From Prunella strophiata (taxonomy: Eukaryota > Chordata > Aves > Passeriformes > Prunellidae): 64,000 bases of DNA. The notes under the pieces are model-generated. The model did not search any database. It was not told the origin of the DNA and was given only the letters and a program-made list of their open reading frames with translations. Positions 21,796-33,428 of this stretch are shown piece by piece. The stretch lies in contig JAZBQD010000015.1 of assembly GCA_036583965.1 (NCBI GenBank), positions 68,108,830-68,172,829 of the forward strand, given 5' to 3'. The translations under genes were made by a program, and so were the position numbers. How positions within the stretch are numbered: position 1 is the first letter of the stretch; every line of letters begins with the position of its first letter.

Positions 21796-24700
21796 GCACA
21801 TGCAAATGAAAGATATTTATAGAATCATGCCTTCTTCTTCTATTATACTGTGGTCTATTTGGAAAGACTTTTTTTGTTGACAACAGTAATGAGATGGTCC
21901 TGAACTACATTTGAAATTCCTAGGTACAGTAAAAAGGTGAATAAGAAAATAAAAATATACACTAAAGTGATTGAAACTCTACACATCCTGGGGACATGTT
22001 AGAACTCTTTTTAAATTTCACAAACTCAGGAAGTTTTACTGGTTTCAAAAAATAAACAATTAATTTAAACAAAAGCCATTTTTCAGATTTCTAAACAGGA
22101 AATTTGTTAAAAAGACCAGAAGAACTTAATTCCACTTATTTAATGTTATGAAAAGAGCAGAAATTTTCCATCAAAGAAAATCCTGGTTATAGGCAAAGTG
22201 AAAAATCAACTTGTATATGTATATCTATCAGGAGCTTTCAATGAGGACATCGTGTGCTGAGGGCAAAAGGCAGGAGTGAGACAGATTATGGGATTTAATT
22301 ACAATTTTTTTCCTCTTGTGTTCTTAAAAAAGGTGATTTCCAACATTTAATTCTGCTATTCCATCTCAACCAGCTCTCAGTGACTAATCTTTTCTCACCT
22401 AGCAGCTGTCAAGACTTCAGAATTTTTGGGGAGGCTACTGAAGTGTTTGGCATCTACACCTACTATTTGCTACAAGCCTTTTTCAAAATCTATTCTCACA
22501 AACCAATTCATTCCACATAGTTATCACCCTTCTTTTTGCGGTTTTAATGCCTTCTTCACATCTAAATATTCACATTTTCTTTCAATTTTATTTCTCATAT
22601 TATGGGCAAGAAAAAGTGTTGTACTTTTTTATTTGGCTGCTTTTCAACTAACATAAATCCCACTCTTTGACATCTTTAGTCTACTATCATCCATGTAGAT
22701 GGGAACTATCCATGGACTTTGAGGATTTCTCAAACAGATAAGGTAATTTTTATATGTCAGAGGTACTTTATTTCAAGAATAAATTTCCAAAGGATAATAT
22801 ATACTAAATAGATTCTCTATTAATAATAAAGCAGATTAATTTAAAACAAATAAATAAACCAAACCCCCTCACACAAAAATAACAACAAACCCACTCCCCC
22901 CAACTTGTTAGGATCTGAAAATATATGAATATATGTTACAAAAATCAACTACTGTACTCATATTATAATCATATTATCATTTGATTAAAAGAAGAAAAAA
23001 ATAACCCATGGGAACACCTTTTAGAATTCTATATTAACCGTTCATGTAGAACTATAATGAAAAGTAAAAAACATTTCAAATTTTCCAGGGCCTTTTTTTT
23101 TCCTAATTTTCAAATTCAGTGTAATACAAGTAATGAGAGAGTACTTGAAGAAAAAAGGAGAAATAACTGAAAAAGAAAAAGTACGGTGTTATAAGTTTCT
23201 AAAGACAGTTTTGAAAATAGTAGTACATGACAGCTTATAGCTTAGTCTGATGAGAATTTTGCATATTCTAAGCACAATTAAAAACATAATTTATTTCAAC
23301 AGAAAAAAAATAAAAAAAAATAAAGCATTACAATGCAAGTGTAAAAATTACTAGGGACATGAAAAAATTTCATATGACAGAAATGAAGAGATTTGTACTG
23401 TAAATTTAGAAGATAAATGAATGTATACAAAATACAGTATAGTGAGGATAACTTAGGTACTTCTACATTTCTGCAGTACAAAATTATAGGAATATTCAAC
23501 AAAACCTAAAGCCAGAAATGTCAAAATATATACATGGAAATATTTTTGTGCTATGTAAATTACTCTATGAAATGTGATGAAATAATTGTAAGTCAAGAGT
23601 AAAATAGATTTTAAAAAGCACACCAAATATGTCTGTAGAAAGAATGCCTATAATTACCAAAGATCACCAAGAATTAAAAAGGTAGTAAACCATGAAATAA
23701 TTTGTTCTGTTGATTGCATATCTCTTCTCTGGATCCTCCTCTTTATTTTGTGATGAACGTAGGAACACATTCTCTTACATCATAAATATTTATTAAATTT
23801 CATGGTTCACCATGGAAGTACTGGATAAATTTAGCTCAAATATATCAAAATACACATGCTGTTGATAAAACTTGTCCAGTCCTTAACAAAACCCCAATCA
23901 ATGAGATTTAAAGAGGTACAGAATATATTTACTAGATGTAGGCAAATTCCTGTTTACACTTCACTAGCTGGTTGTATAAATAAGAAAGAGTTTTGAAATT
24001 GCTATTCTTGTCTTTCAGAAACACACACACGCATTCCACACCACCCTACAACACAAAAAACCAAACCCAAAGACATTTTCTTCCACTTTTTCCTCAAGTG
24101 GGTCTCAAAAGAAAACCACATGGCATAGTTACAGAAATATTTACTAATCCTGTTTTTGCAAGTTCTTTTACAATCATCTTTTCTTCAATGCCTTTGAGTG
24201 CCAAAATCTGCCAAGACTCCTCTAGTCCAGTAACACTGATTGTCAATACCTAGAAATTGGAGCAAACCATAAGACAAATACCTGAAAACAATCCCAAAAA
24301 ACAATTGTGAGTGATTAAGGAAGCAATTTTTATGGCAGAAAAAATCACTGTAATTTAAACTTAGATGTTATCCTATGTGCAGTAATCAAATAATTAGATT
24401 CTGTTATTGTTATTACTACTCAAACTTTAAAAATTATTTTTCATATTACCTTCAAATCAAATAGATCATTTTGATGGACATGTCAAGAAATAAGAGAAAG
24501 ATTGATTTACTGGCTTTATGATTTTTTTGATCAAAAAATTTGATCACATTACTAAAAATATTAAAATTCTTATAGGGCACTGGTTAAAGCAAAAAATAAT
24601 TGTTTCAAATTTAAAAAAGAAAAAGTTTAACAACTTCAATAATTATCCATACTAAATTAATAATAAATACAGTTGAACATATAGAACATATCATTTAGAG

Positions 24701-25683
24701 ATCTAATTTAAAATTCTGTTTCTATTCATTGAATGTCTGAGAACAATTTATAGGATTATTTAATGTACATTATCATTATCTGGATTTAGTCAATGACATT
24801 TAAAGGCACTCTTGAATCTGAAGATTGTCATCAGATTATGATTAGGAACATATATTTTTGAAAATTATTTCTAGTTATTATTGTTCAAGTCGCAATTAGT
24901 TATCCCTTGTATTTGCATTAATTTTATTTTTTGACCAATCCCACTGTGTGACCCAGCTCATTCCCTGACAGGGATGTTATTTTTTCCTAGAATCTGAGTT
25001 CCAATATGAATCTTGTAAAACTAGAAAGTTCTATGCACATGCTTTATTAAGGTTTACATTACTTCAAGAAAGCAATTTAAAAGTCCCACACACAATCATT
25101 TTAAACTCAGGTGGGTCTGAGTACTTGTGCCTTTCTTTTTGTTATTCAGCCTCTTGTCATGTTCAAGGAAGAGCTCTGCCCTCTATGGCTGAACTCTATC
25201 TGTTGGTGAGGCAGAGACTTCCTCACTTTGCCTGTTGGATCCTTGTTTACTGCACCTTTTTTCTTGCCCTTTATTTCATATGCACACTGCCCTTTTTGTA
25301 TGATCTGTCTCACTCAGAAGATTTTGACAGCTCATTCTGTGCTACATGGTTTGCTTTAACACATGGATTTTGGCTACCACTGTTCCAGTTCTTAAAGACT
25401 GTAATTCATAGTGACCTAAAAGCCTGCTGATCTCCAGGAGGAAACATCATCTGAGGCTTCACACTGAATGTCAATGCATCCTTCCCAATACTGTAAATAT
25501 TTTTCTGTGAGCTGCCCAAGGGCACTGCTTGCCTTAGTGTTTAAGCTCAGCACACACCTCAAGAGAATGTGAAGGGTGTACAAGCAGGATGGAAAGTCTG
25601 CAGTGTGTCTATACTGTTGATTTTAATTTGGGAAAGGATATAACTTCAGAGAATGGTCAGTGGTTTACATATGCTTTATTTAT
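21796..25683. other. unassigned AT-rich sequence
   Basis: Almost 4 kb without a recognised feature. A short (AC)n run at about 24020-24030 and an A/C-rich patch at 22855-22905 are low complexity. The 25125-25430 plus-strand frame (101 codons, hydrophobic and rich in Phe/Leu/Cys) lies in a slightly GC-richer part but has no recognisable motif. Confidence 0.5.
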
Positions 25684-25745
25684 AAAAACAAAACAAAAAC
25701 AAAAAACCAAAACCAAAACCAAGAACAAAAACAAAAACAAAAACT
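25684..25745. repeat. (AAAAC)n-like A/C tract
   Basis: Imperfect tandem AAAAC/AAACC units over about 60 bp, containing only A and C apart from a single G near 25723. It was probably expanded from an A-rich seed. Confidence 0.9.
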
Positions 25746-26535
25746 AACTGTTCCCATACATGCACCAGCGACTCAAGCATAGGTATCATAAAGCTGGAGC
25801 ATATGGTCCCATGTCATTGGGAATTCTCATTTTCTCCCAGAGCAATATCCTTGGTAAGGTTGAATGCTTCTAACAGTATCCATAAAATGATATCAGTCTG
25901 CTGAAATTCAGTCTAAGTTTGATAGAATTACATAAGTCCACTGGGAACTGCTGCTCTAACACAAGGGAACTTTCAACATGGGTATTGGGACAGGCCCACA
26001 GGAAGCCAGGAACCACCCCAAACAAGAGTGCATTTGGAAGGCATATTTCTGTGAACTACTGTCTCTAATGTAAACTAGAGACACAGCAAAACCTATTTGT
26101 CTGTTAAATGCCTCTATATATGTAATATATAACATCTATCATGTTTTTATAGTAATATATCTTAATATATCATGCAGATATACACACAAGTAAAATATTA
26201 ATCTGTAAAACTTATTGTCAGCATGGAACATATATTTATGTATTTATACAGAATATACAGTATATATAAGTGTAAATACAGGTAAATTTAAAAAAGCAAA
26301 ATCAAGAGTTCTGTTGAACATGCCTGCTAAAAATATGACAAGAAAACAAATCCATGAAAGGTCTTAATGATATTATCTAAAGCACAGTATCATAAGACTG
26401 AGGAATCCATAGATAGTGAGTCCACATCCTTGGAATTCTTCTAGTGCTCTTTATCTTTGTAGCTGAGACATAGTATAACATACAGGTTACTCATTGTTTC
26501 TGGAGCTGAAAAAAAAACCAAATACAAGAGAAAAA
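25746..26535. other. unassigned sequence, includes TA-rich stretch
   Basis: Nothing recognised at 25746-26100. Positions 26110-26285 are strongly TA-rich with TATATA words, which is ordinary for such DNA and not enough to call an origin or promoter. Confidence 0.55.
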
Positions 26536-27450
26536 TATAAGACTGGAAGGAGTATTAAGCAAGTTGCAGACAAAACAAAACTGGGAGGAGATGTTGACTC
26601 CCTTGAAGGCAGAGAGGCTCTTCAGAGAGACCTCAAAAAATTAGAGGACTGGGCAATCACCAACCCTATAGCTTTAGTTCAACAAGGGACAGTGTCAGAT
26701 TCTACACCAGGGATGGGGCAAGCCTGGATGTATGGACAGACTGGGGAAGGAGATACTGGGAAGCAGTGCTACAGAAAGGCACCTGGGGGTCCTGGATGAT
26801 GGCAAGCTGACATGAGTCAGCAGCATCTTGGCAGCCAGGAGAGCCAACCCTGTCCTGGGGGGCATCAGGCACAGCATGGCCAGCCAGGAAAGGGAGGGGA
26901 TTGTCCCACTCTGCTCTGCACTAGGGGCAGCCTCACCTCAAGCGCTGGGGGCAGTTTTGGGTGCAACAATATGAAAAAGATATTAAGCTATTACAGAGCA
27001 TTCAAATGAAAACAATAAAGATGGTGAAGGGCCTGGAGAGGAAATTTTGTGAGGAGCAGCTGAGGTCACTTGGTCTGTTCAGTCTGAGGAGACTGAGGGG
27101 AGACTTGACTGCAGTGTGAGGCTTTCTCATAAGGGGAAGAAAAAGGGCAGCACTGATCTCATCTCTGTGGTGACCAGTGACAGGACCCAAAAGAATGGCC
27201 TGAAGTTGTGTGTGGAGACATTTAGTTTGGATATTAGAAAAGGTTTTTCACCCAGAGGGTGGTTGAGCGCTGGCACAAGGCTCCCCAGGGAAGTGGTCAC
27301 AGCACCGAAGCCTGACAGAGTTGAAGAAGCGTTTGGACAACACTCTTGGACACATGGTGTGACTCAGGCACTGCCCTGTAAAGGTCCAGGAGTTGGACTC
27401 AGTGATCCTCGTGGGTTCTTTCCAGCTCAGCTTATTCTGTGATTCTGTGA
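26536..27450 (+). mobile_element. CR1 LINE, ~0.9-kb 5'-truncated copy
   Basis: The longest CR1 piece in the window. The left end encodes GRSIKQVAD-TKLGGDVDSLEGR, a CR1 ORF2 stretch that precedes the MSQQ block. Further on come nucleotides for the CLGVLDDG / ADMSQQ-like region (about 26780-26820), LRRLRGDLTAV near 27085, VTSDRTQKNGLKL near 27170-27210 and LPREVV near 27285. The 3' tail reads GTCCAGGAGTTGGACTCAGTGATCCTCGTGGG, then TTCCAGCTCAGCTTATTCTGTGATTCTGTG. Frames are broken many times, so the element is inactive. Its tail differs from that of the 19.4-kb copy, which indicates a different CR1 subfamily. Confidence 0.96.
27116..27442 (+). pseudogene. CR1 ORF2 3'-end remnant
   Basis: An open stretch of about 108 codons inside the CR1 copy. 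Early residues (VTSDRTQKNGLKL) and LPREVV match the C-terminal end of the CR1 polyprotein. The rest is a read-through of the 3' tail. It has no catalytic residues and no independent function. Confidence 0.75.
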
Positions 27451-30400
27451 ATTCAAATAAAAACTAATTTTTTTGACCCAAAAAGTTATGAAAATGGTTT
27501 ATATAGAATTTATCCACTAGTCTTTAAAACTGCCTGAGAATTAGCTACTTAACTCTTCCTGAGTTTTAATAGGGCTTAGGTGCATAATTCCATTTAATCC
27601 CTGATAAACCTATATGACTCTGTGATATAATATATTTTAAACTGTCACTACTTAGAAAGGCAAGCCAAAAAACTGTGAGGTTATAACATTAAAGAACTTG
27701 AGTTCTCTTCTGAAGCTAACTTACGTAATCCCATGTCAATGTAGACACAATCATGAAATTGAAGTTAGAGAATACTAATCTGCTTCTGAAGAACAATGCC
27801 TAATTTTTAGGGGAACCTAATAATTCAGGCATTATATCACATTTAAGTGTTGATTATATTCAAGTCATCTGATCAGACCTTTATACGAGTCAAACATAAG
27901 CTTTGTTGTCAATGATTTCACCACAGCAAAAAATCAACACGAGATCAGAAAGCTGGTCTCCTTGTGACAAACTGGGAGAGAGACAGCATCTTCATCAGTG
28001 GTCCACACCTACATCAAACATGCTATTTCAGGAAAAAAAATCATATTTATTCATGTCAGATAACAAAAACACAGAGGCTAAAACAATCTCAGTTAATTAC
28101 AGTCTAAAATACAATAGAATTTGGAAGAGCACTGACCATGAAAGGTTATTTTAAAGGTAAATTATTGACTCTTAAAAACAAAGCATTTCAAATTTTTTTA
28201 TCACTTCTGTTTTAGGGTAGAGGTAAAAAATGAAATTATATTAATTAGGGGAAATAAAGAACAAATAGTTATGCAGATATTTTTGCTAAAATACTACTTC
28301 ACATAGTAGAGATGACATGATCCTAAACCAATATTATTAGGTTGTAAAAGTTAAGCTTTGAAAATTAAGGTAAAATTATGGTTTCTGGTACAGCTCTAAT
28401 TGTGTCCTGTGCACCTGCATTATGAGGAAGATTTTGATGAGCTGATCACACTCATTTTTGCATAGGAATCTCTGCCACTGCTAGTGCATAACCTTCTCTA
28501 AAGAAAGAGTAATTAATTTCTTTGTGGAGTTTCATGTGGTGGTCATGACAACAGGAGGTGAAGGCTTGATGAAAATTATTTGTCTTCTCAACATTGTTAT
28601 TTTTTCTATCTTAACATTTGCCTACATTTTGCACAGCCTTGTTCCTGGAAAAAGCTGTATTGTTCTGGGTGAAACTAGCTAAGTATAGCCTGAGGCAGAC
28701 ACACAGCATGGAAAAATTCATACCTAACTTTAAAGTTTTGCAATGTTATAAACACTGGAAAGAAGATCTTTTAGGTGGAATGGTCAGAAAACCTCGATAG
28801 TAGGTACCACAAGCAATTTGCCCTATAATATGCCCTTATTCTCAACTGGCATCAATTAACGTCCATGTAATAATTTCAGTCCTACTTATAAGAGTTGAAA
28901 ACTGTCAGAAAAGCTTGTATTTGAACAAAGATGGGAAAAGACAGAAGGTTAGGAAACTAGTTTATAACTGAAACTAAACAGAAAAACATATTGATGTGAG
29001 GACACTGAAAATCCAGGCTTAGAACTCAGGAAAGGGAGACCTATATTGCCTAAGCAAGAACTGGTAACAAGCTTGCAGCAGAAAACTGCAACACAGAAAA
29101 AAAAAAGGAGACAGAATTGTGAAAGAAGTAGGCTTGATTGGGAAATCTCATCATAAACAGAGTGGATAATAACCTCATTTGAGACAGGAATAGGAAAAGT
29201 CAGATCAAAAGATAAGGAAAAGCGAAGCTCAAAGGTCAGGAGAAAACCTAGATAAGATGAAGTGCATGGAAGAACATGCACTAAATTCTCCTGATAGAGT
29301 GTACTGGGTTTGAAGCAAAATGTCTATATTCAGGAAAACTGCTTCCTTTCAGGGAAATGTTGGCACATCCTGTTCTCATCTCATGGGTATATCTTTATTG
29401 ATTCTCTCTTTATCTCCACGTGACTTGTGCATTAGACATGAGTGTCAATGGAAACATACATCCACAATCATTACAATAAAGGGAAATCCAATCTAATTAC
29501 AAAGTCACATTAATTCTGACACTTGTTATTTCAACATTCTTGAATTTACAATGGCAACATTGTTCTTGTAACTCAGGTTTTCATTTGTTATTTCTTTATT
29601 TCAGCTTTGGCTCAAAACTAGGCTTAATGTTTCCCAGCAACATTTATAAGGCCATTTATAGATATCAATGAAGATTTTAATAATTTAAACTTGCCCTAAA
29701 ACTTCTTTGCCTTACAGCTAGTTTTTAGTTTAACAGAGTTTTATTTTTTTTTATTCTTACATTTTCTGAAAATGCCACAGTCATCATCATTTGCATTATT
29801 TGTACTTTTGCACATTACTTTCATTTCTGTATTCTATTTGTATTTAATTTACAGTATTTATATACATGCAATGGACTTGGTTTTATCTTCACAATATGTA
29901 AAACATATCTATTTTTATGTACTATAGTTATTTTTTTTACCCAGTAAACATTTATTGGTGCTAGGTATTAAAATGAAAAGAGAATCTGAATGAGTGTCCA
30001 AACTTTTCCTCAAGGGAGACTACTATTTTTCATTTAACAAACAGAAAGCTTTTATGTACCCTAAGCAGCCCTGACTGTTTTGGCTCTTCAATATATTTGC
30101 ATTTGTCTAAATCAACTGTATAGCACACATCACACCACCAAGGATATGACAGCTAACATGAACGTATACTGAAATATATGTTTTATCTGTTTCTACTAGC
30201 AGCTTCCATGGGTTTAGTTTTAACTATTTCCTTACAGCACTTGCATCTCACATACAGTGAGGATTTTCAATTAATAGTGTTTTTAAATATATGCATTAAA
30301 TATGTTGGCTTTTGGGACCCTTTGTAGTGATGAGCATTTTGAAGCTTGAATTGCAACCAGCAGAATTGATGCATTTAAAGTTTCTTCATCATGTGGAAAG

Positions 30401-30475
30401 GGAAATAGTTCTCCTGTTCTATGATGTCTTTCAAAAGATATAGATAGATACACTAAACATGCAGATACAGTAGTG
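27451..30475. other. unassigned AT-rich sequence
   Basis: Three kilobases without a recognised gene or transposon. A minus-strand frame of 110 codons (28949-29281) is rich in Phe/Leu/Ser and has no ordered motif. The part at 29288-29345 has an LTR-like start (ACTGGGTTTGAAG) but is too short to call. Confidence 0.5.
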
Positions 30476-30574
30476 TGTGTTGGACCCTGGCTATCACTCT
30501 ATAATGCCCCTTCTCAGTTGGGCAGGAGAGAGAGAATGGGTTCATGGGTTGAGGTACAGACCAGGAGAAAACCC

Positions 30575-30580
30575 TTTATT
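30575..30580 (-). promoter_or_regulatory. LTR polyadenylation signal AATAAA
   Basis: AATAAA on the minus strand (context ATTTAATAAAGGG) lies about 100 bp from the proposed 3' end of the solo LTR and about 790 bp downstream of its TATA-like box. This implies an exceptionally long R region if both are used. Confidence 0.5.
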
Positions 30581-31362
30581 AAATACCATCAGTGGCAAAA
30601 TGGCTTGAATGAGAGATATTAATTGATTTCATTACCACAAAATCAGAGTAGGATAAAGAGAAGCAAAGTAAATCTTAAAACACCCTTTCCTTGCCCTTCC
30701 CTCATTCCTGGGCTCTACCTCCCCCTTAGTAGTAGTGCAGGAAGATGCAGAATGGGGGCTACAGTTTATTACATGTTATTTCTGCCATTACTTGGGGAGA
30801 AGAGTCTTTCCTCCACTCCAATGTGGGGTCCCTCCCACAGGAAACAGTTCTTCATTAACTTCTCCAGTGTGAGTCCTTGCTATGGGCTGCAGTTCTTCAT
30901 GAACTGCTTCAAAGTGGGGTCACTTTTCCATGGGACACAGTCCTTCAGGGACAGGCTGCTCTAATATGAGTCCCTTGTAGGGTGACAAGTCCTACCAGGA
31001 AGCTTTGTCCTAGTGTGGACTCCTTTCTTTATGGGTCTGTAGATCCCTACCAGAAGCTTGCTCCGTCACAGGCTTTGCACAGGGTCACAGCCCCTGTTGG
31101 GCATCCACCTGCTTCAGCATGGATCACCTCCATGAATTGCAGGTGATCTCTGCTCCACCATGGATCTCCATGGGCTGCAGGGGCACAGCTGCTTCTCACT
31201 TGATCTGCACCACAGGCTGCAGGGGAACCTCTGTGCCAGGGTCTGAAGCACCTCCTCCCCCTCCTTTTCCACTGACCTTGTAATCTGCAGAGTAGTTGCT
31301 CTCACATAGACTTGCTCCACTCTGGACACAGTTACATCTGTGCAATAACAATTTTTTCATTC

Positions 31363-31369
31363 TTAAATA
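31363..31369 (-). promoter_or_regulatory. LTR TATA-like box
   Basis: TATTTAA on the minus strand, in the context GATAACATATTTAAGAA, lies about 180 bp from the proposed 5' end of the solo LTR, which is a usual U3 position. The word is seen; promoter activity is inference. Confidence 0.5.
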
Positions 31370-31550
31370 TGTTATCACAGAGGCCCTGCTATCACCTCTG
31401 ACTGGCTCAGCCTTGGCCAGCAGTGGACCCATCCCAGAGCTGACTGGCACTGGCTCAGTTAGACATGGGGGAAGCTTCTGGCAGCTTCTCTCAGACAACA
31501 CTCCTGTAACCCCATCACTACCAAAACCTGCAATGCAATCCCAAAACATA

Positions 31551-32305
31551 CACATATATAAAAAAACCCAACACCATGATTCAAGGGTCAAAATTCAAGT
31601 TTCCTTACTTTAAGCAACTCAATTAAGTTCTTATCAGGAGACTAATCCTCTTCAGTATACTGGGAAATAGAAGAAAAAAAGGAACAGGTAATGGTTTAGG
31701 GGTTTGAAAGATTCCGAACATATATGATCAAAGTCTTTCTTGTTGCATCAGTTACCAAGTGTGATTAAATTAGTGATAGCAAGTGCTTAAAGTTAGGCAA
31801 GTAACCAATGAGCCATGCACATGGACAGATAGTGGGAGCTCCTCTCTCATCCAGGACTCATTTCTTACAGGATTTTGCTGCACATTGAACAAGAAGCTCA
31901 GGTTTTTTCTAGTGGTTTCCAGAGAATGGGTTTTTATTGTTCCTGTTTTTCAGTTGCAACATATTTCTGAAATGGTATAGGTACAGACAGGTGAGCAGGA
32001 GATTTTTTTCTATGAAAATACTTCTGTATTCTTTTCACCATACTTCTCATTTTTATCAAAGTAATGAGGTGAACAAAACAGTAGAAAGCCATCAGTGTTT
32101 GCACAAGCTTAGAAAATGGAGAGAACATCAACTGATTAAAATCCGGGTGCAAGACAAGACAGCTATTAGTTTGTCAATTATTTAGACACCTAGAAATACT
32201 ATATCCATTAGTCATTAATTTGCTCACACAGTTCTTTAAAGTGTATTCTCTCTGTGTTCTCTCTTCACTTCGTCTGGTCTCTATTTTTTTCAACAAAAGA
32301 AAGCA
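31551..32305. other. unassigned AT-rich sequence
   Basis: No gene or repeat recognised. Overlapping plus and minus frames of 70-80 codons at 31934-32185 show no family pattern. Confidence 0.55.
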
Positions 32306-32800
32306 ACCTAAATGATTGCTGTTTTATTCATGAATAAAAAATGTACATCAGTAAGGCTGCAGCTCAGAAGGAATATGCAATTAATTAGTGAATAAAAATG
32401 TAGTTTCTTGAGGGCTAAGTAATTTAAATGAGGTACCAATATATTAGACACTACTCAGCTCTTGCAAGTAGGCCTAATAATGAATTTATGTGTGTATTTA
32501 AATATTTCTTATTAATTGTCCCCTACATACAGTAAAAGTTGCCTGTTTTATAATAGATTAGGTATCAGGATAACTGACCTAATGGAATTAAATTAAGATT
32601 TCCCTGCCTAGCAATGTATGTATTGTAGCTGCTGCAGGAAGAGTAAACAGCAATTCCCTAAATTTAGTGTTTAAGGCCTAATCTTGCAGGAATTCATGCT
32701 AGCCAATAAAAGTTATCTATTCTACTTTTCAGTCAGCAAATCCACAGCCTATAAATATGAATGTTAATTTATGCAACTTACCACTTGAACTTACCTAGAA
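32306..32800. promoter_or_regulatory. candidate conserved regulatory block
   Basis: About 500 bp dense in homeodomain-type cores and related words: TTAATTAG at 32381-32388, ATTAATTG near 32511, repeated ATTCATGAATAAAAA / GTGAATAAAAATG phrases, and GGCCTAAT twice (about 32471 and 32675). There is also CCAATAAAAG near 32704 and TATAAATATG near 32751. It lacks simple repeats, long A/T runs and transposon signatures, unlike most of the window. This texture is typical of vertebrate conserved non-coding elements. No alignment was possible, so conservation itself is not shown. Confidence 0.3.
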
Positions 32801-33410
32801 ATCTAAGACATAGAATATGAATAATCTTTCAGGCAGTATTACTGAAATACAATGCATATGTTTCCCCTAGTCTCAGAATTTGTTTTTGCAGATGCCACAG
32901 ATTTGATTCTTTGAGAGCCCTATTTTAGTCATGTACACATGAGCACCAAAATTAATGACTGCATGGGCCAAGTAGAACTTTTTCAACCAGTGCTTGTATT
33001 TTGGCATAGCCTGCATGTCTGAAATAAGTATTAAGATCTAGGTATCTAAAGCTGGGTTTTACAGTTCTGCAGACAGGAATAGCAGAAAAAGAATGAGCTC
33101 CCAGACAGACACTACTCCATCATTCTAAAACAAGAGCTGGCTAGTCATTTGTTTTTCCCAATACAAAATGCCCTAAGGGTTTCAGAAGGACATATTATGT
33201 ACCTCTGCTTGTATTCAAACTCAAACATGACCAGTGGAATTACCTACTAAGTGTCCCTAAATCCACAGCAGAGAATGAGGGGTTTTAGTCGAACATTTTT
33301 CCTTCTTAGTGGCCATTATCACAAAATCAGACAGAACTAGAATGTAAAGAATTTACCTTAGACACCAATTTTAATCTTCTCTCACTGGGAAAGAAAATAA
33401 ATTCCCTTCC

Positions 33411-33428
33411 TTTTTTTTTTTTTTTTTT
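33411..33428. repeat. poly-T run (18 bp)
   Basis: Eighteen consecutive T bases between CTTCC and CTCCCC. A minus-strand frame crossing it (33327-33518) gains a lysine string only from this run. Confidence 0.95.

Larger units (their letters stand above)
30476..31550 (-). mobile_element. solo LTR of an avian endogenous retrovirus, minus strand
   Basis: A ~1.07-kb GC-rich block sits abruptly in AT-rich DNA. On the minus strand it opens near 31550 with TGTTTTGGG and has a TATTTAA box at 31363-31369. Next comes a long stretch built of repeated motifs in which GGAGCAG, CCTGTGA and CAGGTGGATG-like units recur. It carries AATAAA at 30580-30575 and closes with GGGTCCAACACA near 30476. The plus-strand view has many copies of a CTCCA/TGTGGG/TCC theme, as in a very common avian LTR family that I recognise but will not name with certainty. 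No gag, pol, primer-binding site or polypurine tract adjoins it, so it is a solo LTR. I found no clear target-site duplication. Two minus-strand frames inside (131 and 71 codons) are LTR sequence, not genes. Confidence 0.85.

Noticed and set aside
26110..26285. TA-rich stretch as a replication origin or promoter cluster
   Set aside because: Base composition alone; no defined motif arrangement or neighbouring gene supports it.
27116..27442. 108-codon plus-strand frame as a host gene
   Set aside because: It lies wholly inside a CR1 copy and carries CR1 words such as VTSDRTQKNGLKL.
31196..31591. 131-codon minus-strand frame and 105-codon plus-strand frame as genes
   Set aside because: Both lie in the solo LTR and reflect its GC-rich repeated motifs.
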